Shown: positions 55,729 through 64,000 of the stretch, in pieces
How the letters are laid out: every line of letters starts with the position of its first letter
Position numbering within the stretch: the stretch's first letter is position 1
Assembly: GCA_024072375.1 (NCBI GenBank)
Contig: CP099617.1
Location: forward strand, 3,417,001-3,481,000
Source: Sphingomonadaceae bacterium OTU29LAMAA1
Lineage (GTDB): Bacteria; Pseudomonadota; Alphaproteobacteria; Sphingomonadales; Sphingomonadaceae
DNA length: 64,000 nucleotides
Direction: 5' to 3'
Program-made: the position numbers and the translations under genes
The notes under the pieces: generated by a model
Database searches by the model: none
Told to the model about the DNA's origin: nothing
The model's input: the letters and a program-made list of their open reading frames with translations, nothing else

Positions 55729-56460
55729 TTACCGTAATGCAGTCTCCGTGCCCGTCGTCCTCGTGGTCGCCGCAACGGCCGTGGTTGCCGGCGGCCAGGC
55801 GAAGATGCCGCATTTCTTGGTGACCCACTCGCCCTTCTTGTTCCAGCAGATCGGGTCGAACCGCGGCTTCGACGCGTAATCGCGGCCGAGATAGCGCTGG
55901 AAATGCTGCTCGCCGTACGGGATCAGGCTGTTCCGCAATTCACGGATACGGTCCATCGCCAGATCGCCGAAGCTGCCACGCGGCGTGAACGTCGCATCAC
56001 GGCCGATTTCGCTCGCGGTCTGGCAAAAGCCATATTGCGCCGCGACGGTCGCGAACGTCGAATAGGTGCGCGTGCCGAACTGGTCGAGCGCGTTCTGACC
56101 GGCCTTGGGCGTCTTTGCGACGCGATTGAAGTATTTGGTAAGCGTGTCGAACGAACCCTTCAGCTCCGCCTCATGGTCCTTCAGGATCGCATTGTAGTTG
56201 TTGACCGTCAGCAGGGTCGGCTCGAACTGGCACTGCAATGCCGCGACGTTGAGCGCCGCGCGCATGTTCCAGGCCATCGCCGCCCGCAACTCCGTCTCGG
56301 TCGCGCCCGGCAGGGGCTGGCCGAGCCCGTCTTCGTGGCCCTTCACGGTCGTGCCGCGAAAGTCGTGCGAGCGCAGGAAGAACTGTGCCGAGGCCGGCAT
56401 CGCCGCCGTCAGGCTGATCGCCGCGCCGCCAAGCGCCAGCGCGGTACGCAACAGGGTCAT
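55729..56460 (-). CDS. Secreted protein of unknown function
   Basis: A 243-aa protein with signal peptide 1-26 (ending SASAQ). The mature part contains QPLPGATETELRAAMAWNMR, three or more Cys (CQFEP, GFCQTA, ICWNKKG, KKCGIF) that may form disulfides, and a Thr-rich C-terminal tail. GGGAGG precedes the ATG and a -10/-35 pair lies just upstream. Alternate long frames upstream are shadows. Family not recognised; conserved look suggests a sphingomonad-specific secreted protein. Confidence 0.65.
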   Translation of the reverse strand: MTLLRTALALGGAAISLTAAMPASAQFFLRSHDFRGTTVKGHEDGLGQPLPGATETELRAAMAWNMRAALNVAALQCQFEPTLLTVNNYNAILKDHEAELKGSFDTLTKYFNRVAKTPKAGQNALDQFGTRTYSTFATVAAQYGFCQTASEIGRDATFTPRGSFGDLAMDRIRELRNSLIPYGEQHFQRYLGRDYASKPRFDPICWNKKGEWVTKKCGIFAWPPATTAVAATTRTTGTETALR

Positions 56461-56495
56461 TCGAACGATCCTCCCGGAGGAAACTTTATCGGGCG

Positions 56496-56524
56496 ATTCT
56501 AGATGGTTTTCCGGCCAGACCCAA
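56496..56524 (-). promoter_or_regulatory. Sigma-70-like promoter of the secreted-protein gene at 55729-56460
   Basis: On the minus strand TTGGGT (56524-56519), 17 bases, then TAGAAT (56501-56496). The -10 has one mismatch and the -35 keeps TTG. The predicted start is about 30 bases before the ATG. Confidence 0.5.
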
Positions 56525-56582
56525 TCCCCGATTAAGCATCTTTGGCAGGAATACGCGAAAAATGCGCCAAAGCGTTGGAACC

Positions 56583-56615
56583 AAAAGAAAAGGCCGCCCG
56601 GTTGCCCGGACGGCC
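56583..56615 (-). terminator. Terminator of the Met-rich lipoprotein gene
   Basis: Stem GGCCG and CCGG with one mismatch (56592-56601 with 56606-56615), loop TTGC. In the minus direction it is followed by TTTTCTTTT (56591-56583). It ends the 56645-56905 transcript. Confidence 0.8.
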
Positions 56616-56644
56616 GTTTCACGCACGTAATGATCCCGAAGGGA

Positions 56645-56905
56645 TTACATTGCGTTCGTGGTCATGGTGTCGTTCGACATCATGGTGTCGTTCGACATCA
56701 TCGTGTCGTTGGCCATCATGCCGCCGTTCATGCTGCCGTCGACGGCAGTCATGTTGTCGCTCATGGTGCCCATGTCGTCGGTAGCGTTCATGTCGGTGAC
56801 GACGGTGTTGTCGGGGGTCTCGGTCTTCGGGCCACAAGCCGACACGGCGAGTGCAGCGCCGGCGATCAGCGAGCCGGTCAGGACCTTGGAGATGAGTGCA
56901 CGCAT
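56645..56905 (-). CDS. Met/Asp/Asn-rich lipoprotein with tandem repeats
   Basis: An 86-aa lipoprotein, signal ending at SAC (Cys24, lipobox VSAC). The mature tail is rich in Met, Asp, Asn and Thr, with three repeats of MMSNDT-type built from 18-base DNA repeats (56663-56716). Such tails often bind copper or silver or are simply disordered spacers. AGGGAGC precedes the ATG; a strong terminator follows. No homologue is recalled. Probably outer-membrane or periplasmic. Confidence 0.6.
   Translation of the reverse strand: MRALISKVLTGSLIAGAALAVSACGPKTETPDNTVVTDMNATDDMGTMSDNMTAVDGSMNGGMMANDTMMSNDTMMSNDTMTTNAM
56663..56716. repeat. Three 18-base tandem repeats inside the lipoprotein gene
   Basis: Units 56663-56680 and 56681-56698 are identical (CATGGTGTCGTTCGACAT) and 56699-56716 differs at four positions. 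In the protein this gives repeated MMSNDT. Copy number could vary between strains. Confidence 0.85.
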
Positions 56906-56993
56906 TGGAAGCTCCCTAGATAACGATTTGGACGGCTTGCTGGCCCTTTAATACCCAAATCTCGGTGGACATTAATCGCATAACGCCCCGCCC

Positions 56994-57656
56994 TCAAGCC
57001 TCGTTTTCTGCATTGCAGGAAAGAGTGCCAAGAAACGACGGGGCGCTCAACGCAAGCGCGGCGTCAAAAGTTGCCAGATCATCGCCTTGGCCCAGCGCGG
57101 CAAGGCTGGTGACGGGGTATTCCGCAAGGCCACAGGGAACGATCCCGTTGAAATGGCTCAGATCGGGATCGACGTTGACGGCAAGGCCATGCAGCGTGAT
57201 CCAGCGCCGGACGCGAACGCCGATCGCGCCGATCTTCGCCTCCTCGCCGCCATCGCGGGTCCAGATGCCGACGCGGCCGTCGGCCTGAAATGCCGTAACG
57301 CCCAGTCCGCGGAGCGCCGCAATCACCCAATTCTCCACCGCATGGACGAAACAGCGCACGTCGCGACCGCGCCGGTTGAGATCGAGGACGAGGTAGACGA
57401 TGCGCTGACCGGGGCCATGATAGGTGTATTTACCGCCGCGTCCGGTCGCGATCACCGGAAAGCGCGGATCGATCAGGTCGCGCGCATCGGCGCTGGTGCC
57501 CCCGGTGTAGACCGGCGGATGTTCCAGCAACCAGATCAGTTCGCGCGCCTCGCCAGCCAACACCGCCGCCGCGCGCGCCTCCATCGTCGCCAACGCCTCG
57601 TCATAAGGCGTCAACCCGGGCGTCACCCGCCATTCGATCCCGTCGATCTCGGTCAT
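56994..57656 (-). CDS. lipB: Octanoyltransferase LipB
   Basis: A 220-aa enzyme that moves octanoate from acyl carrier protein to lipoyl domains. Family motif [20 protein letters not shown], catalytic Lys in [10 protein letters not shown] and catalytic Cys in NGIVPCGL are all intact. The start at 57656 (MTEIDGIEW) was chosen as the family core; the frame open to 57746 is unsupported. Divergent from the following membrane-protein pair. Confidence 0.93.
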   Translation of the reverse strand: MTEIDGIEWRVTPGLTPYDEALATMEARAAAVLAGEARELIWLLEHPPVYTGGTSADARDLIDPRFPVIATGRGGKYTYHGPGQRIVYLVLDLNRRGRDVRCFVHAVENWVIAALRGLGVTAFQADGRVGIWTRDGGEEAKIGAIGVRVRRWITLHGLAVNVDPDLSHFNGIVPCGLAEYPVTSLAALGQGDDLATFDAALALSAPSFLGTLSCNAENEA

Positions 57657-57799
57657 GCGGTGGCATGTGCGGGACGGGACCGCCGGTTGCAAGATCGTGC
57701 CCCATTCAGCTCGCCGCCCGACCCGGACGTCCAAGGTCATGGCCAAGCCGCGGCGCTTGAGCTAACCGGACGGACTTGCGGGCAGAATGGGGTCGCCGG

Positions 57800-58648
57800 A
57801 TGGTCAGGATGGGCAATGTGTGGGATCGCACCGGCGAGGTGCTGAACGGGCGCGGCGGCATGCTGGCCGGTATCGCCATCCTGACGCTGTTCGTACCCGG
57901 CGCGATCAATGCCGCCTACAAGATCTTCACGCCGGCGAGCAGTGCATCGGTCGCGGTCGGCATGCTGCTGACGCTGGCGGCCACCGTCGCGGCTCTGTGG
58001 GGGCAACTCGCGATCATCGCCGCGGCCAGCGATCCTGCCACGACCCGCGCCGCCGCCAACCGACAGGCGAGCGCCCGGCTGGTCCCGGCCGTGCTCGTCG
58101 CGCTGGTGCTGGGTGTGGCATTCTCCATCGCGTTCATGCCCGCGATCCTGCTGCTCGTCGTCGCCGGCTTCGATTTCGCCATCGCCTTCGGGGGTGGCAC
58201 ACCCGCACCGCCGATCGCGCCGGGCGCGGGGCTGCTCGCGGCGCTGTATATGATTGTCGTCCTGATCGCGGCGCTGTTCCTGTTCTCGCGCCTGCTGCCG
58301 CTCTATGCCGTCGTGCTGTACGAACGGCTGTCGATCGGTGCGATTGCCCGGACGTGGCGGCTCACCCGCAAGCATACCTGGCGGCTGGTCGGCGTCATCC
58401 TGCTGTTCCTGATCGTGCTGATGATCGCGACTTGGGCGGCGCAATCGGTCATCGGCCTCGTCGCCCGGCTGGTGCTGGGCGGAAATGCCACCGCCACCGT
58501 GACCTACATCGCGGCGCTGGCCGGACAGGCGGTATCGACGGGGCTGACCCTGGTCGCCGTCGTCTTCTCGGCACAGGCGTACGTTGCGCTGACCGAGCGC
58601 GAACGGCTGCTTCGCGAACGTCGCGAACAGACGGTCGCCGCGACGTGA
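57800..58648 (+). CDS. Multi-spanning membrane protein, first of a related pair
   Basis: A 282-aa protein with about six transmembrane helices and the conserved SIGAIARTWRLTRKHTWRLVGV segment, seen in proteins annotated with a glycerophosphodiester-phosphodiesterase membrane domain or DUF975-like. The next gene carries a shorter protein of the same type (GAMAAVGRSWRMTRRGQFSLLGAI). GTGA overlap links the two. Function unknown. The start at 57800 has GGGG about 8 bases upstream. Confidence 0.6.
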   Translation: MVRMGNVWDRTGEVLNGRGGMLAGIAILTLFVPGAINAAYKIFTPASSASVAVGMLLTLAATVAALWGQLAIIAAASDPATTRAAANRQASARLVPAVLVALVLGVAFSIAFMPAILLLVVAGFDFAIAFGGGTPAPPIAPGAGLLAALYMIVVLIAALFLFSRLLPLYAVVLYERLSIGAIARTWRLTRKHTWRLVGVILLFLIVLMIATWAAQSVIGLVARLVLGGNATATVTYIAALAGQAVSTGLTLVAVVFSAQAYVALTERERLLRERREQTVAAT

Positions 58649-59400
58649 AGGTGACGCTCGCCGCCTTGCTGAGCGATGCGTGGGCGATGTTCCGGCGGGA
58701 CGCCGATCTGCTGCTGCGTGTCGCGGGGCTGTTCTTCTTCCTGCCGACCTACGCCCTGCTGCTGCTCGTCGGCCCGTTACCGATGCCCGACGCCGAGATC
58801 GTCGATACGACCGCGCGGGCGCAGGCGTGGATGACCGCGCTCGATGCGTGGGTGGGCGACTATGGTCTCGGTTCGGTCGGCGCCTATGCCATCACCTATT
58901 TCGGGCTGGCGGTCGTGTTCTGTCTGTTCCTGTCGCCGGAGCGCCCGACGGTCGGCGAAGCGGCCCGTCGCGCCGGCCTCACCTTCCCGCGGTTCATCCT
59001 GGCGATGGTCGTCGTGTCGATCCCGGCGGGGGCGGGCATGTATATCCTGCTGCTGCCCGGCCTGTGGCTGATGAGCCGGTTCATGCTCGCCGGCCCGATC
59101 CTGTTCGCCGAGGCGCCGACCGGCGCGATGGCGGCGGTGGGGCGGTCGTGGCGGATGACCCGGCGCGGCCAGTTCTCGCTGCTCGGTGCGATCGTAACCG
59201 TCTATCTCGCCGCCATTCTCGCCGGCCAGCCTTTCATGCTGCTGTCACGCTGGCTGGGTGGCGACGGTAGCGCGAATCCCATCGGAGTCGCGATCGTCGA
59301 GGCATTCGCCGCCGGCGTCGCGATGTTGACCCAGCTGGCCGGCGCGTTGATCGCGGTCGCCGCCTATCGCCGGCTGCGTCAGGCCGGGGCGGCCAGATAG
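58645..59400 (+). CDS. Multi-spanning membrane protein, second of a related pair
   Basis: A 251-aa polytopic protein with a GTG start (58645) overlapping the preceding stop. Contains the same kind of W-R-x-T-R helix (SWRMTRRGQF) as its neighbour, and four to five hydrophobic segments. The two may pair as a heterodimer or form a two-part transporter. It is convergent with the GNAT at 59379-59972, overlapping it by 22 bases. Confidence 0.6.
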   Translation: MKVTLAALLSDAWAMFRRDADLLLRVAGLFFFLPTYALLLLVGPLPMPDAEIVDTTARAQAWMTALDAWVGDYGLGSVGAYAITYFGLAVVFCLFLSPERPTVGEAARRAGLTFPRFILAMVVVSIPAGAGMYILLLPGLWLMSRFMLAGPILFAEAPTGAMAAVGRSWRMTRRGQFSLLGAIVTVYLAAILAGQPFMLLSRWLGGDGSANPIGVAIVEAFAAGVAMLTQLAGALIAVAAYRRLRQAGAAR

Positions 59401-59972
59401 GGAATATGACTGCCGGCATCGGGCGGCAGCAGTCCCAGTACGCGCGGATCGGCGAACGTTTCGATCGTCCGCCGGATCGCGACGAAACCCTGCGCGCGGT
59501 AGAAAGCGAGTGCAGATGGATGGTCGAGCGTGCAGGTGTGCACCCAGAGCCGCGCGACACCCGGCAGCCACGCGCGCATGAACGTCTCCGCCATGAGCCA
59601 CCGGCCGTGACGCTTTCCGGCGAGTTCGGGCACCAGTCCGAAATAGGACAGCTCGCACGCATTCGGATGGCGGAAGTCGAGTTCGACCAGTCCGATCTCC
59701 ACTCCGGCGCGATCGGCCACCGCATGGACCTGAACGTCGCGATCGTGGATGATCGCAGTCAGCGTCGCATCGTCCATCGCCAGCCGCGAATACCATAGCC
59801 AGGGCCCGCCGACGCGGCGAAACAGGGTCCGGTAGCGGGCGGGATCCGGACGGTCCCACCGCACCAGCCGCAAGGGCGAGGCGGGCAGGGGGCGCAACGG
59901 CGGCCGTCGCGTCATCTCCAGCGTGGTGACGATCGTCGCCAGTTCTTGCGGATCGACGGGGATCAGCGCCAC
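59379..59972 (-). CDS. GNAT N-acetyltransferase
   Basis: A 197-aa acetyltransferase: strands IGLVELDFRHPNACELSYFG, acetyl-CoA loop VPELAGKRHGRWLM, and the C-terminal HPSALAFYRAQGFV pattern. The family seems to act on small amines or protein N-termini; substrate unknown. Just 4 bases from hemF on the same strand, so they are likely co-transcribed from the hemF promoter. Confidence 0.85.
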   Translation of the reverse strand: MALIPVDPQELATIVTTLEMTRRPPLRPLPASPLRLVRWDRPDPARYRTLFRRVGGPWLWYSRLAMDDATLTAIIHDRDVQVHAVADRAGVEIGLVELDFRHPNACELSYFGLVPELAGKRHGRWLMAETFMRAWLPGVARLWVHTCTLDHPSALAFYRAQGFVAIRRTIETFADPRVLGLLPPDAGSHIPYLAAPA

Positions 59973-59976
59973 GCCG

Positions 59977-60822
59977 TCATTCCCATGTCGCGAGGGGCGG
60001 CAGGCTCATCAGGATCGCGTCGATATTGCCGCCCGTCTTAAGGCCGAACAGCGTGCCGCGATCGTAGACCAGATTGAATTCGGCGTAGCGCCCGCGCCAG
60101 TTCCGCTGGGCCGTCACGTCCGCATCGTCGAACGGATCGTTCATCCGCCGTCGTACGATTCGCGGATAGGTGTCGAGGAATGCCTCGCCCACCGCGCGGG
60201 TGAAGGCCAGGTTCGCGTCGAAATCGCCCTCCAGATGATCGTAGAAGATGCCGCCGACGCCGCGATGGACCTGCCGGTGCGGGATGTAGAAATAATCGTC
60301 CGCCCATTGCCGAAAGCGGGGATAATGTGCCGGATCGTGCGCGTCGCACGCGGCCCGCAGTGTCGCATGGAAGTCGGCGGTATCCTGTTCCACCGGCAAC
60401 GGGGGATTGAGGTCCGCACCGCCGCCGAACCATCGCCTGGTGGTGACGAGGAACCGCGTGTTCATGTGCACTGCGGGCACGTGCGGATTGGCCATGTGCG
60501 CGACGAGGCTGATCCCGGTCGCGAAGAATCGCGGGTCGTCGCCCGCGCCATGAATGGTCTTGCCGAATTCGCCGTCGAGCAATCCGCCGACGGTCGAGAC
60601 GTTGACGCCGACCTTCTCGAACACCTTGCCCTTCATCACGCCGCGCACCCCGCCACCGCCCGGCGCCCCCGACGGATCGGTGCGGTCCCACGCGATATAG
60701 TCGAACGCCGCATCCGACCCCGCCTCGCGCTCGATGCTCTCGAACTCGGCGCAAATCCGGTTGCGCAGCGATTCGAACCAAGTACGGGCGGTGGTCTGTT
60801 CGGCGTCGAGGGTCAGCATCAT
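59977..60822 (-). CDS. hemF: Oxygen-dependent coproporphyrinogen III oxidase
   Basis: A 281-aa enzyme of haem biosynthesis converting coproporphyrinogen III to protoporphyrinogen IX with O2. Family signatures: GGGGVRGVMKGKVFEKVGVN, HMNTRFLVTT, WFGGGADLNP, and DYFYIPHRQVHRGVGGIFYD, with the C-terminal AEFNLVYDRGTLFGLKTGGN. The ATG at 60822 has a second ATG right after. Downstream GNAT follows directly. Matches aerobic metabolism with the cytochrome bc1 genes nearby. Confidence 0.95.
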   Translation of the reverse strand: MMLTLDAEQTTARTWFESLRNRICAEFESIEREAGSDAAFDYIAWDRTDPSGAPGGGGVRGVMKGKVFEKVGVNVSTVGGLLDGEFGKTIHGAGDDPRFFATGISLVAHMANPHVPAVHMNTRFLVTTRRWFGGGADLNPPLPVEQDTADFHATLRAACDAHDPAHYPRFRQWADDYFYIPHRQVHRGVGGIFYDHLEGDFDANLAFTRAVGEAFLDTYPRIVRRRMNDPFDDADVTAQRNWRGRYAEFNLVYDRGTLFGLKTGGNIDAILMSLPPLATWE

Positions 60823-61000
60823 GGCGCCTTACCGAACCGGGCGTACCGAAGTCGAGCGTCGCGCTGCCCCGATTCACGGGAAGGCGAGAAGAAGGCAGAG
60901 CCATGCGGAGGCTCGGAGGCGTCGTACTCACGCCGGCGTCCGCCGCCCTCGCCGTTGTGAAAGCTTCTTCTTCCTTGTTCTCCGCGTCTTCGCGTGAACA
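60823..61000. other. Intergenic gap between hemF and trmL, probable dispersed repeat remnant
   Basis: No convincing gene. It contains GAAAGCTTCTTCTTCCTTG and CTCCGCGTCTTCGCGTGAAC, a pyrimidine-rich string ending in a short palindrome that recurs in sphingomonad intergenic DNA. It lies between the hemF start and the end of trmL. Confidence 0.35.
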
Positions 61001-61462
61001 TCACGTGGGCCACCCACCGGTCTGCCGCAAAGCCTCAGCCGCCACGATCCCCGCAGACACCGACAGGTTCATCGACCGCAATTGCGGTGCCATGGGAATC
61101 ACCACCCGCGCATCGGCCCGCGCATGCACCTCCTCCGGCACCCCGGCGCTCTCGCGGCCGAACAGCAGCACGTCGTCCGCTGCAAACGCGAAACCGTGCA
61201 ACGGCGTCGCCCCGCGTGTCGTCAGCAGCACCAGCCGCCCCGTGGCCTGACCGGCGAAGGTGTCCCAGTCGGCATGACGGGTCAGCGACACGTGATCGAT
61301 GTAATCCATCGCCGCCCGCGCGACCCGCTTGTCGTCCCACTGAAAGCCCATCGGCTCGATCAGGTCCAGCGCGATGCCCAGACAGGCGCAGGTGCGCATC
61401 ACGGCGCCGACGTTGCCGGCGATATCGGGTTGGTAGAGCGCGATGCGCAGGGCCGTCGTCAT
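61001..61462 (-). CDS. trmL: tRNA (cytidine/uridine-34 2'-O)-methyltransferase
   Basis: A 153-aa SPOUT methyltransferase that methylates the wobble ribose of tRNA-Leu. Knot motifs: YQPDIAGNVGAVMRTCACLG, DYIDHVSLTRHADWDTF, LLFGRESAGVPEEV and the C-terminal IPMAPQLRSMNLSVSAGIVA. Length and order match TrmL rather than TrmH. Divergent from petA with 178 bases between starts, which may hold the petABC promoter. Confidence 0.94.
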   Translation of the reverse strand: MTTALRIALYQPDIAGNVGAVMRTCACLGIALDLIEPMGFQWDDKRVARAAMDYIDHVSLTRHADWDTFAGQATGRLVLLTTRGATPLHGFAFAADDVLLFGRESAGVPEEVHARADARVVIPMAPQLRSMNLSVSAGIVAAEALRQTGGWPT

Positions 61463-61585
61463 GCCGCATCCCTAACGTCGCGCAGCCCGGTGGTAAAATG
61501 CTGTTGGCAAAGCGATGGCGTGCCGTCTATCAGGCCAGCAGCCCGCCGTGGGGATGGTAGGGCTCGGTGGGCGCTCAAATCCCGA

Positions 61586-61601
61586 ATCCTCACGGCGGTG
61601 A
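61586..61601. promoter_or_regulatory. CCTCAC-N4-GTGAGG palindrome upstream of petA
   Basis: A perfect 6-bp inverted repeat with a GGCG spacer, about 40 bases before petA. Directly downstream GATAAT (61613-61618) could be a -10 element, with no strong -35. A regulator binding here could control petABC. Confidence 0.35.
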
Positions 61602-61640
61602 GGCGTTCCTCCGCGATAATAAAGGTTAGGGCAGAGACGA

Positions 61641-62222
61641 ATGGCGACTGACAACATGGTTCCTCCCGGTGAATCGCCGGAGCCGTTCCACGAGGAAGTC
61701 CACGACCCCCGCCGCCGCGATTTCATCAATATCGCTGCCGTGTCGTTCGCCGGGGTTGGCGCGCTCGCGATCGTCCTGCCGCTGATCAATCAGATGAACC
61801 CGTCGGCGGACGTGCTTGCGCAGTCCACCACAGAGCTCGATCTGTCGAAGATCCAGCCGGGCCAGGCGATCAAGTCGCAGTTCCGCAAGCAGCCGTTGTT
61901 CGTCCGCAACCTGACGCCGGCGGAGATTTCCGCCGCCAATGCGGTCAGCATTTCCGAGCTGCGCGATCCGCAGACACTCGCCGAGCGCACCAAGCCGGGC
62001 AAGGAAAACTGGCTCATCACGCTGGGCGTCTGCACCCATCTGGGCTGCGTACCGCTCGGCGCGGGCGAGGGTGAGAACAAGGGGCCGTTCGGCGGCTATT
62101 TCTGTCCGTGCCATGGTTCGGCCTACGACACCGCGGCACGGATCCGTCAGGGACCGGCGCCGAAGAATCTCGTCGTTCCCGATTACACATTCAATTCCGA
62201 CACCGTCGTTACGGTCGGCTGA
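61641..62222 (+). CDS. petA: Cytochrome bc1 Rieske iron-sulfur subunit
   Basis: A 193-aa subunit carrying the 2Fe-2S cluster of ubiquinol-cytochrome c reductase. A single N-terminal membrane anchor (about 28-49) with a twin-arginine-type signal (RRRDF), then the cluster-binding CTHLGC (Cys131, His133, Cys136) and CPCHGS (Cys155, Cys157, His158) boxes. Cluster ligands are Cys131, His133, Cys155 and His158; Cys136 and Cys157 make the disulfide. petB starts 14 bases downstream. Confidence 0.97.
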   Translation: MATDNMVPPGESPEPFHEEVHDPRRRDFINIAAVSFAGVGALAIVLPLINQMNPSADVLAQSTTELDLSKIQPGQAIKSQFRKQPLFVRNLTPAEISAANAVSISELRDPQTLAERTKPGKENWLITLGVCTHLGCVPLGAGEGENKGPFGGYFCPCHGSAYDTAARIRQGPAPKNLVVPDYTFNSDTVVTVG

Positions 62223-62236
62223 GGGAGACCCGGATC

Positions 62237-63523
62237 ATGAGCTTTCCCTGGGCCAAGCATTACGAGCCTAAGCAACCGCTGATGCGGTGGCTGGACGAGA
62301 AGCTGCCGCTGCCGCGCCTCGTCTACAACGCCGTCGGCGCGGGCTATCCCGTGCCGCGCAACCTCAATTATTTCTGGAACTTCGGCGTGCTCGCCGGCGC
62401 CGCACTGGCGATCCAGATCGTCACCGGCATCGTGCTGGCGATGCATTATGCCGCCAATGCCGGTGTCGCCTTCGGGTCGGTCGAAAGCATCATGCGCGAC
62501 GTCAACGCCGGTTGGTTCCTGCGCTATGCGCATGCCAACGGTGCGTCGATGTTCCTGGCGGTCGTCTACATCCACATCGGTCGCGGCCTCTATTATGGGT
62601 CGTACAAGGCCCCGCGCGAGATGGTGTGGCTGCTCGGCGTCGTCATCTTCCTGTTGATGATGGCCACCGCCTTCATGGGCTACGTGCTGCCATGGGGCCA
62701 GATGAGCTTCTGGGGCGCGCAGGTCATCACCGGCTTCTTCTCGGCGATCCCGCTGGTCGGCGAAACGATCCGCGTGTGGCTGCTGGGCGGTTTCGCGCCG
62801 GACAACGCCGCACTCAACCGCTTCTTCTCGCTGCACTATCTGCTGCCGTTCGTCACCGCGGGCGTCATCATCCTGCACATCTGGGCACTGCATATCCCGG
62901 GGTCGAACAACCCCACCGGCGTCGAGGTGAAGGGCGAACAGGACACCGTGCCGTTCCATCCCTATTACACCGCCAAGGATGCGGTCGGGCTGGGCGTGTT
63001 CCTGCTGCTGTTCGCGGCGCTGATCTTCTTCAGCCCGAACCTGCTGGGTCACCCGGACAATTACATCGAGGCAAACCCGCTCTCGACGCCCGCACACATC
63101 GTTCCGGAATGGTATTTCCTGCCGTTCTACGCGATCCTGAAGAGCTTCACCGCCGACTTCATCATCGATGCGAAGCTGTGGGGCGTGCTCGCGATGTTCG
63201 GGTCGATCCTGCTGCTGTTCTTCCTGCCGTGGCTCGATACCTCGCCGGTCCGTTCGGCGAACTATCGTCCCAAGTACCGCATCTTCCTCGGCATCCTGCT
63301 GCTCGATGTGGTGGTACTCGGCTATGTCGGCGGCGCGGAGGCGAATGCCCGCAACGTCATCATGGGCCAGATCGCCTCGGCCTATTATTTCGCCCATTTC
63401 CTGATCATCCTGCCGTGGGTCGCACGTTCCGAACGTCCGCGTCCGCTGCCGAATTCGATCACTGAAGCGGTGCTCGCGAAGCAGGGCGGCACCAGCCCGG
63501 TCCAATCCGCGGCGCACGCCTGA
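62237..63523 (+). CDS. petB: Cytochrome b of the bc1 complex
   Basis: A 428-aa eight-helix quinone-oxidising subunit. Haem-ligand helices ([48 protein letters not shown]), the Qo-site PEWYF motif and GWGQ-like [17 protein letters not shown] are present. The start at 62237 follows GGGAGA. Between petA and petC, all on one strand. Confidence 0.97.
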   Translation: MSFPWAKHYEPKQPLMRWLDEKLPLPRLVYNAVGAGYPVPRNLNYFWNFGVLAGAALAIQIVTGIVLAMHYAANAGVAFGSVESIMRDVNAGWFLRYAHANGASMFLAVVYIHIGRGLYYGSYKAPREMVWLLGVVIFLLMMATAFMGYVLPWGQMSFWGAQVITGFFSAIPLVGETIRVWLLGGFAPDNAALNRFFSLHYLLPFVTAGVIILHIWALHIPGSNNPTGVEVKGEQDTVPFHPYYTAKDAVGLGVFLLLFAALIFFSPNLLGHPDNYIEANPLSTPAHIVPEWYFLPFYAILKSFTADFIIDAKLWGVLAMFGSILLLFFLPWLDTSPVRSANYRPKYRIFLGILLLDVVVLGYVGGAEANARNVIMGQIASAYYFAHFLIILPWVARSERPRPLPNSITEAVLAKQGGTSPVQSAAHA

Positions 63524-63547
63524 ACCGACTGGGGATAACAGACCATC

Positions 63548-64000
63548 ATGCCTCGCATCATCGCATCCCTGATCGGCGCAGCGTTCGTCTTCGTGCTCGC
63601 GCTGGCGCTCTTCGGCACTGCCCGTACCGCCATCGAGGAGCCGGCGGCGGAAAGTGCCGAACACGTCTTCCATCTGCATCCCGAGGATATCGGGCTGTCC
63701 TCGAACGGCTTCTTCGGGAAGTTCGACAACCAGCAACTGCAGCGCGGCTTCCAGGTGTACAAGGAGGTTTGCGCCGCCTGTCACAGCCTGAAGTACGTGT
63801 CGTTCCGCGACCTCGGCAAGATCGGCTATTCCGAGCCTGAGGTGAAGGCGATCGCCAATCAGTGGGCGATCGAACAGCCATCGGTGAACCCCGAAACGGG
63901 TGAGGCGGCGACGCGCAAGAACGTGCCGTCCGATCGCTTCCCGTCGCCGTTCGCGAACGAGGTCGCCGCCCGCGCCGCGAACAACAATGCGCTGCCGCCC
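63548..64000 (+). CDS. petC: Cytochrome c1, 3' end outside the window
   Basis: The first 151 codons of cytochrome c1. A hydrophobic N-terminus (about 5-24) is followed by the haem site CAACH (Cys75, Cys78, His79), LKYVSFRDL and the SEPEVKAIANQW region. The gene runs off the window at base 64000 in an open frame. Operon with petA and petB. Confidence 0.96.
   Translation, partial: MPRIIASLIGAAFVFVLALALFGTARTAIEEPAAESAEHVFHLHPEDIGLSSNGFFGKFDNQQLQRGFQVYKEVCAACHSLKYVSFRDLGKIGYSEPEVKAIANQWAIEQPSVNPETGEAATRKNVPSDRFPSPFANEVAARAANNNALPP

Overview
This window is chromosomal DNA from a high-GC alphaproteobacterium, most likely a sphingomonad (Sphingomonas or a close relative). The evidence is a gcrA-type cell-cycle regulator, sphingomonad-style signal peptides and IVVTG/IVVTA motifs, a split b/b' ATP synthase stator, a CtrA-type TTAA-N7-TTAAC box, and several families of G/C-rich palindromic intergenic repeats. 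Coding density is high, genes are often joined by ATGA/GTGA overlaps, and there is no phage, insertion sequence, CRISPR array or obvious genomic island. This is core genome, with interest mainly in regulatory DNA, small genes and a few unusual proteins.

Layout. 1-3001: dnaK (5' truncated) and dnaJ. 3220-9068: a TM2-domain protein, a tiny membrane peptide, a tandem pair of DUF4139 secreted proteins, a double-domain retropepsin, a phosphoesterase and a decayed response regulator. 9192-14604: coq4, recF, an OmpA/EF-hand protein and gyrB. 14883-19996: a LysR regulator divergent from a valine/3-hydroxyisobutyrate degradation cluster (mmsA, lipoprotein, acyl-CoA dehydrogenase, mmsB). 20110-24626: radC, then a ydbH-ynbE-ydbL lipid-transport operon. 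24913-27552: the complete F0 operon (atpI, atpB, atpE, atpG/b', atpF/b). 27785-33443: an SMR transporter, a small secreted protein, uvrC, and a DUF3857/transglutaminase/TPR protein.

33498-42585: a polysaccharide deacetylase plus GNAT pair, recO, leuB, a dolichol-phosphate-mannose-synthase-like GT2 fused to GtrA, a convergent PMT-type glycosyltransferase, metZ, apaG, a LysR regulator and a GNAT. 42662-48860: a beta-lactamase-like serine hydrolase overlapping an ABC-2 permease, divergent gcrA, an outer-membrane barrel and parE. 48919-55683: a TonB-C-like secreted protein, a small exported protein, argD-argF, hslO (Hsp33), a candidate terminator-ended small RNA under a CtrA-type box, and queC-queE. 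55729-64000: a secreted protein, a Met/Asp/Asn-rich lipoprotein, lipB, two related membrane proteins, a GNAT, hemF, trmL, and petA-petB-petC (cytochrome bc1), with petC cut by the window end.

Functionally the window joins protein folding (DnaK/J, Hsp33), DNA topology and repair (GyrB, ParE, RecF, RecO, RadC, UvrC), respiration (ATP synthase F0, bc1, Coq4, HemF), amino-acid metabolism (ArgD/F, LeuB, MetZ, valine breakdown), tRNA modification (QueC/E, TrmL) and envelope biogenesis. All assignments come from reading the sequence and recalled family motifs; no database search was run.
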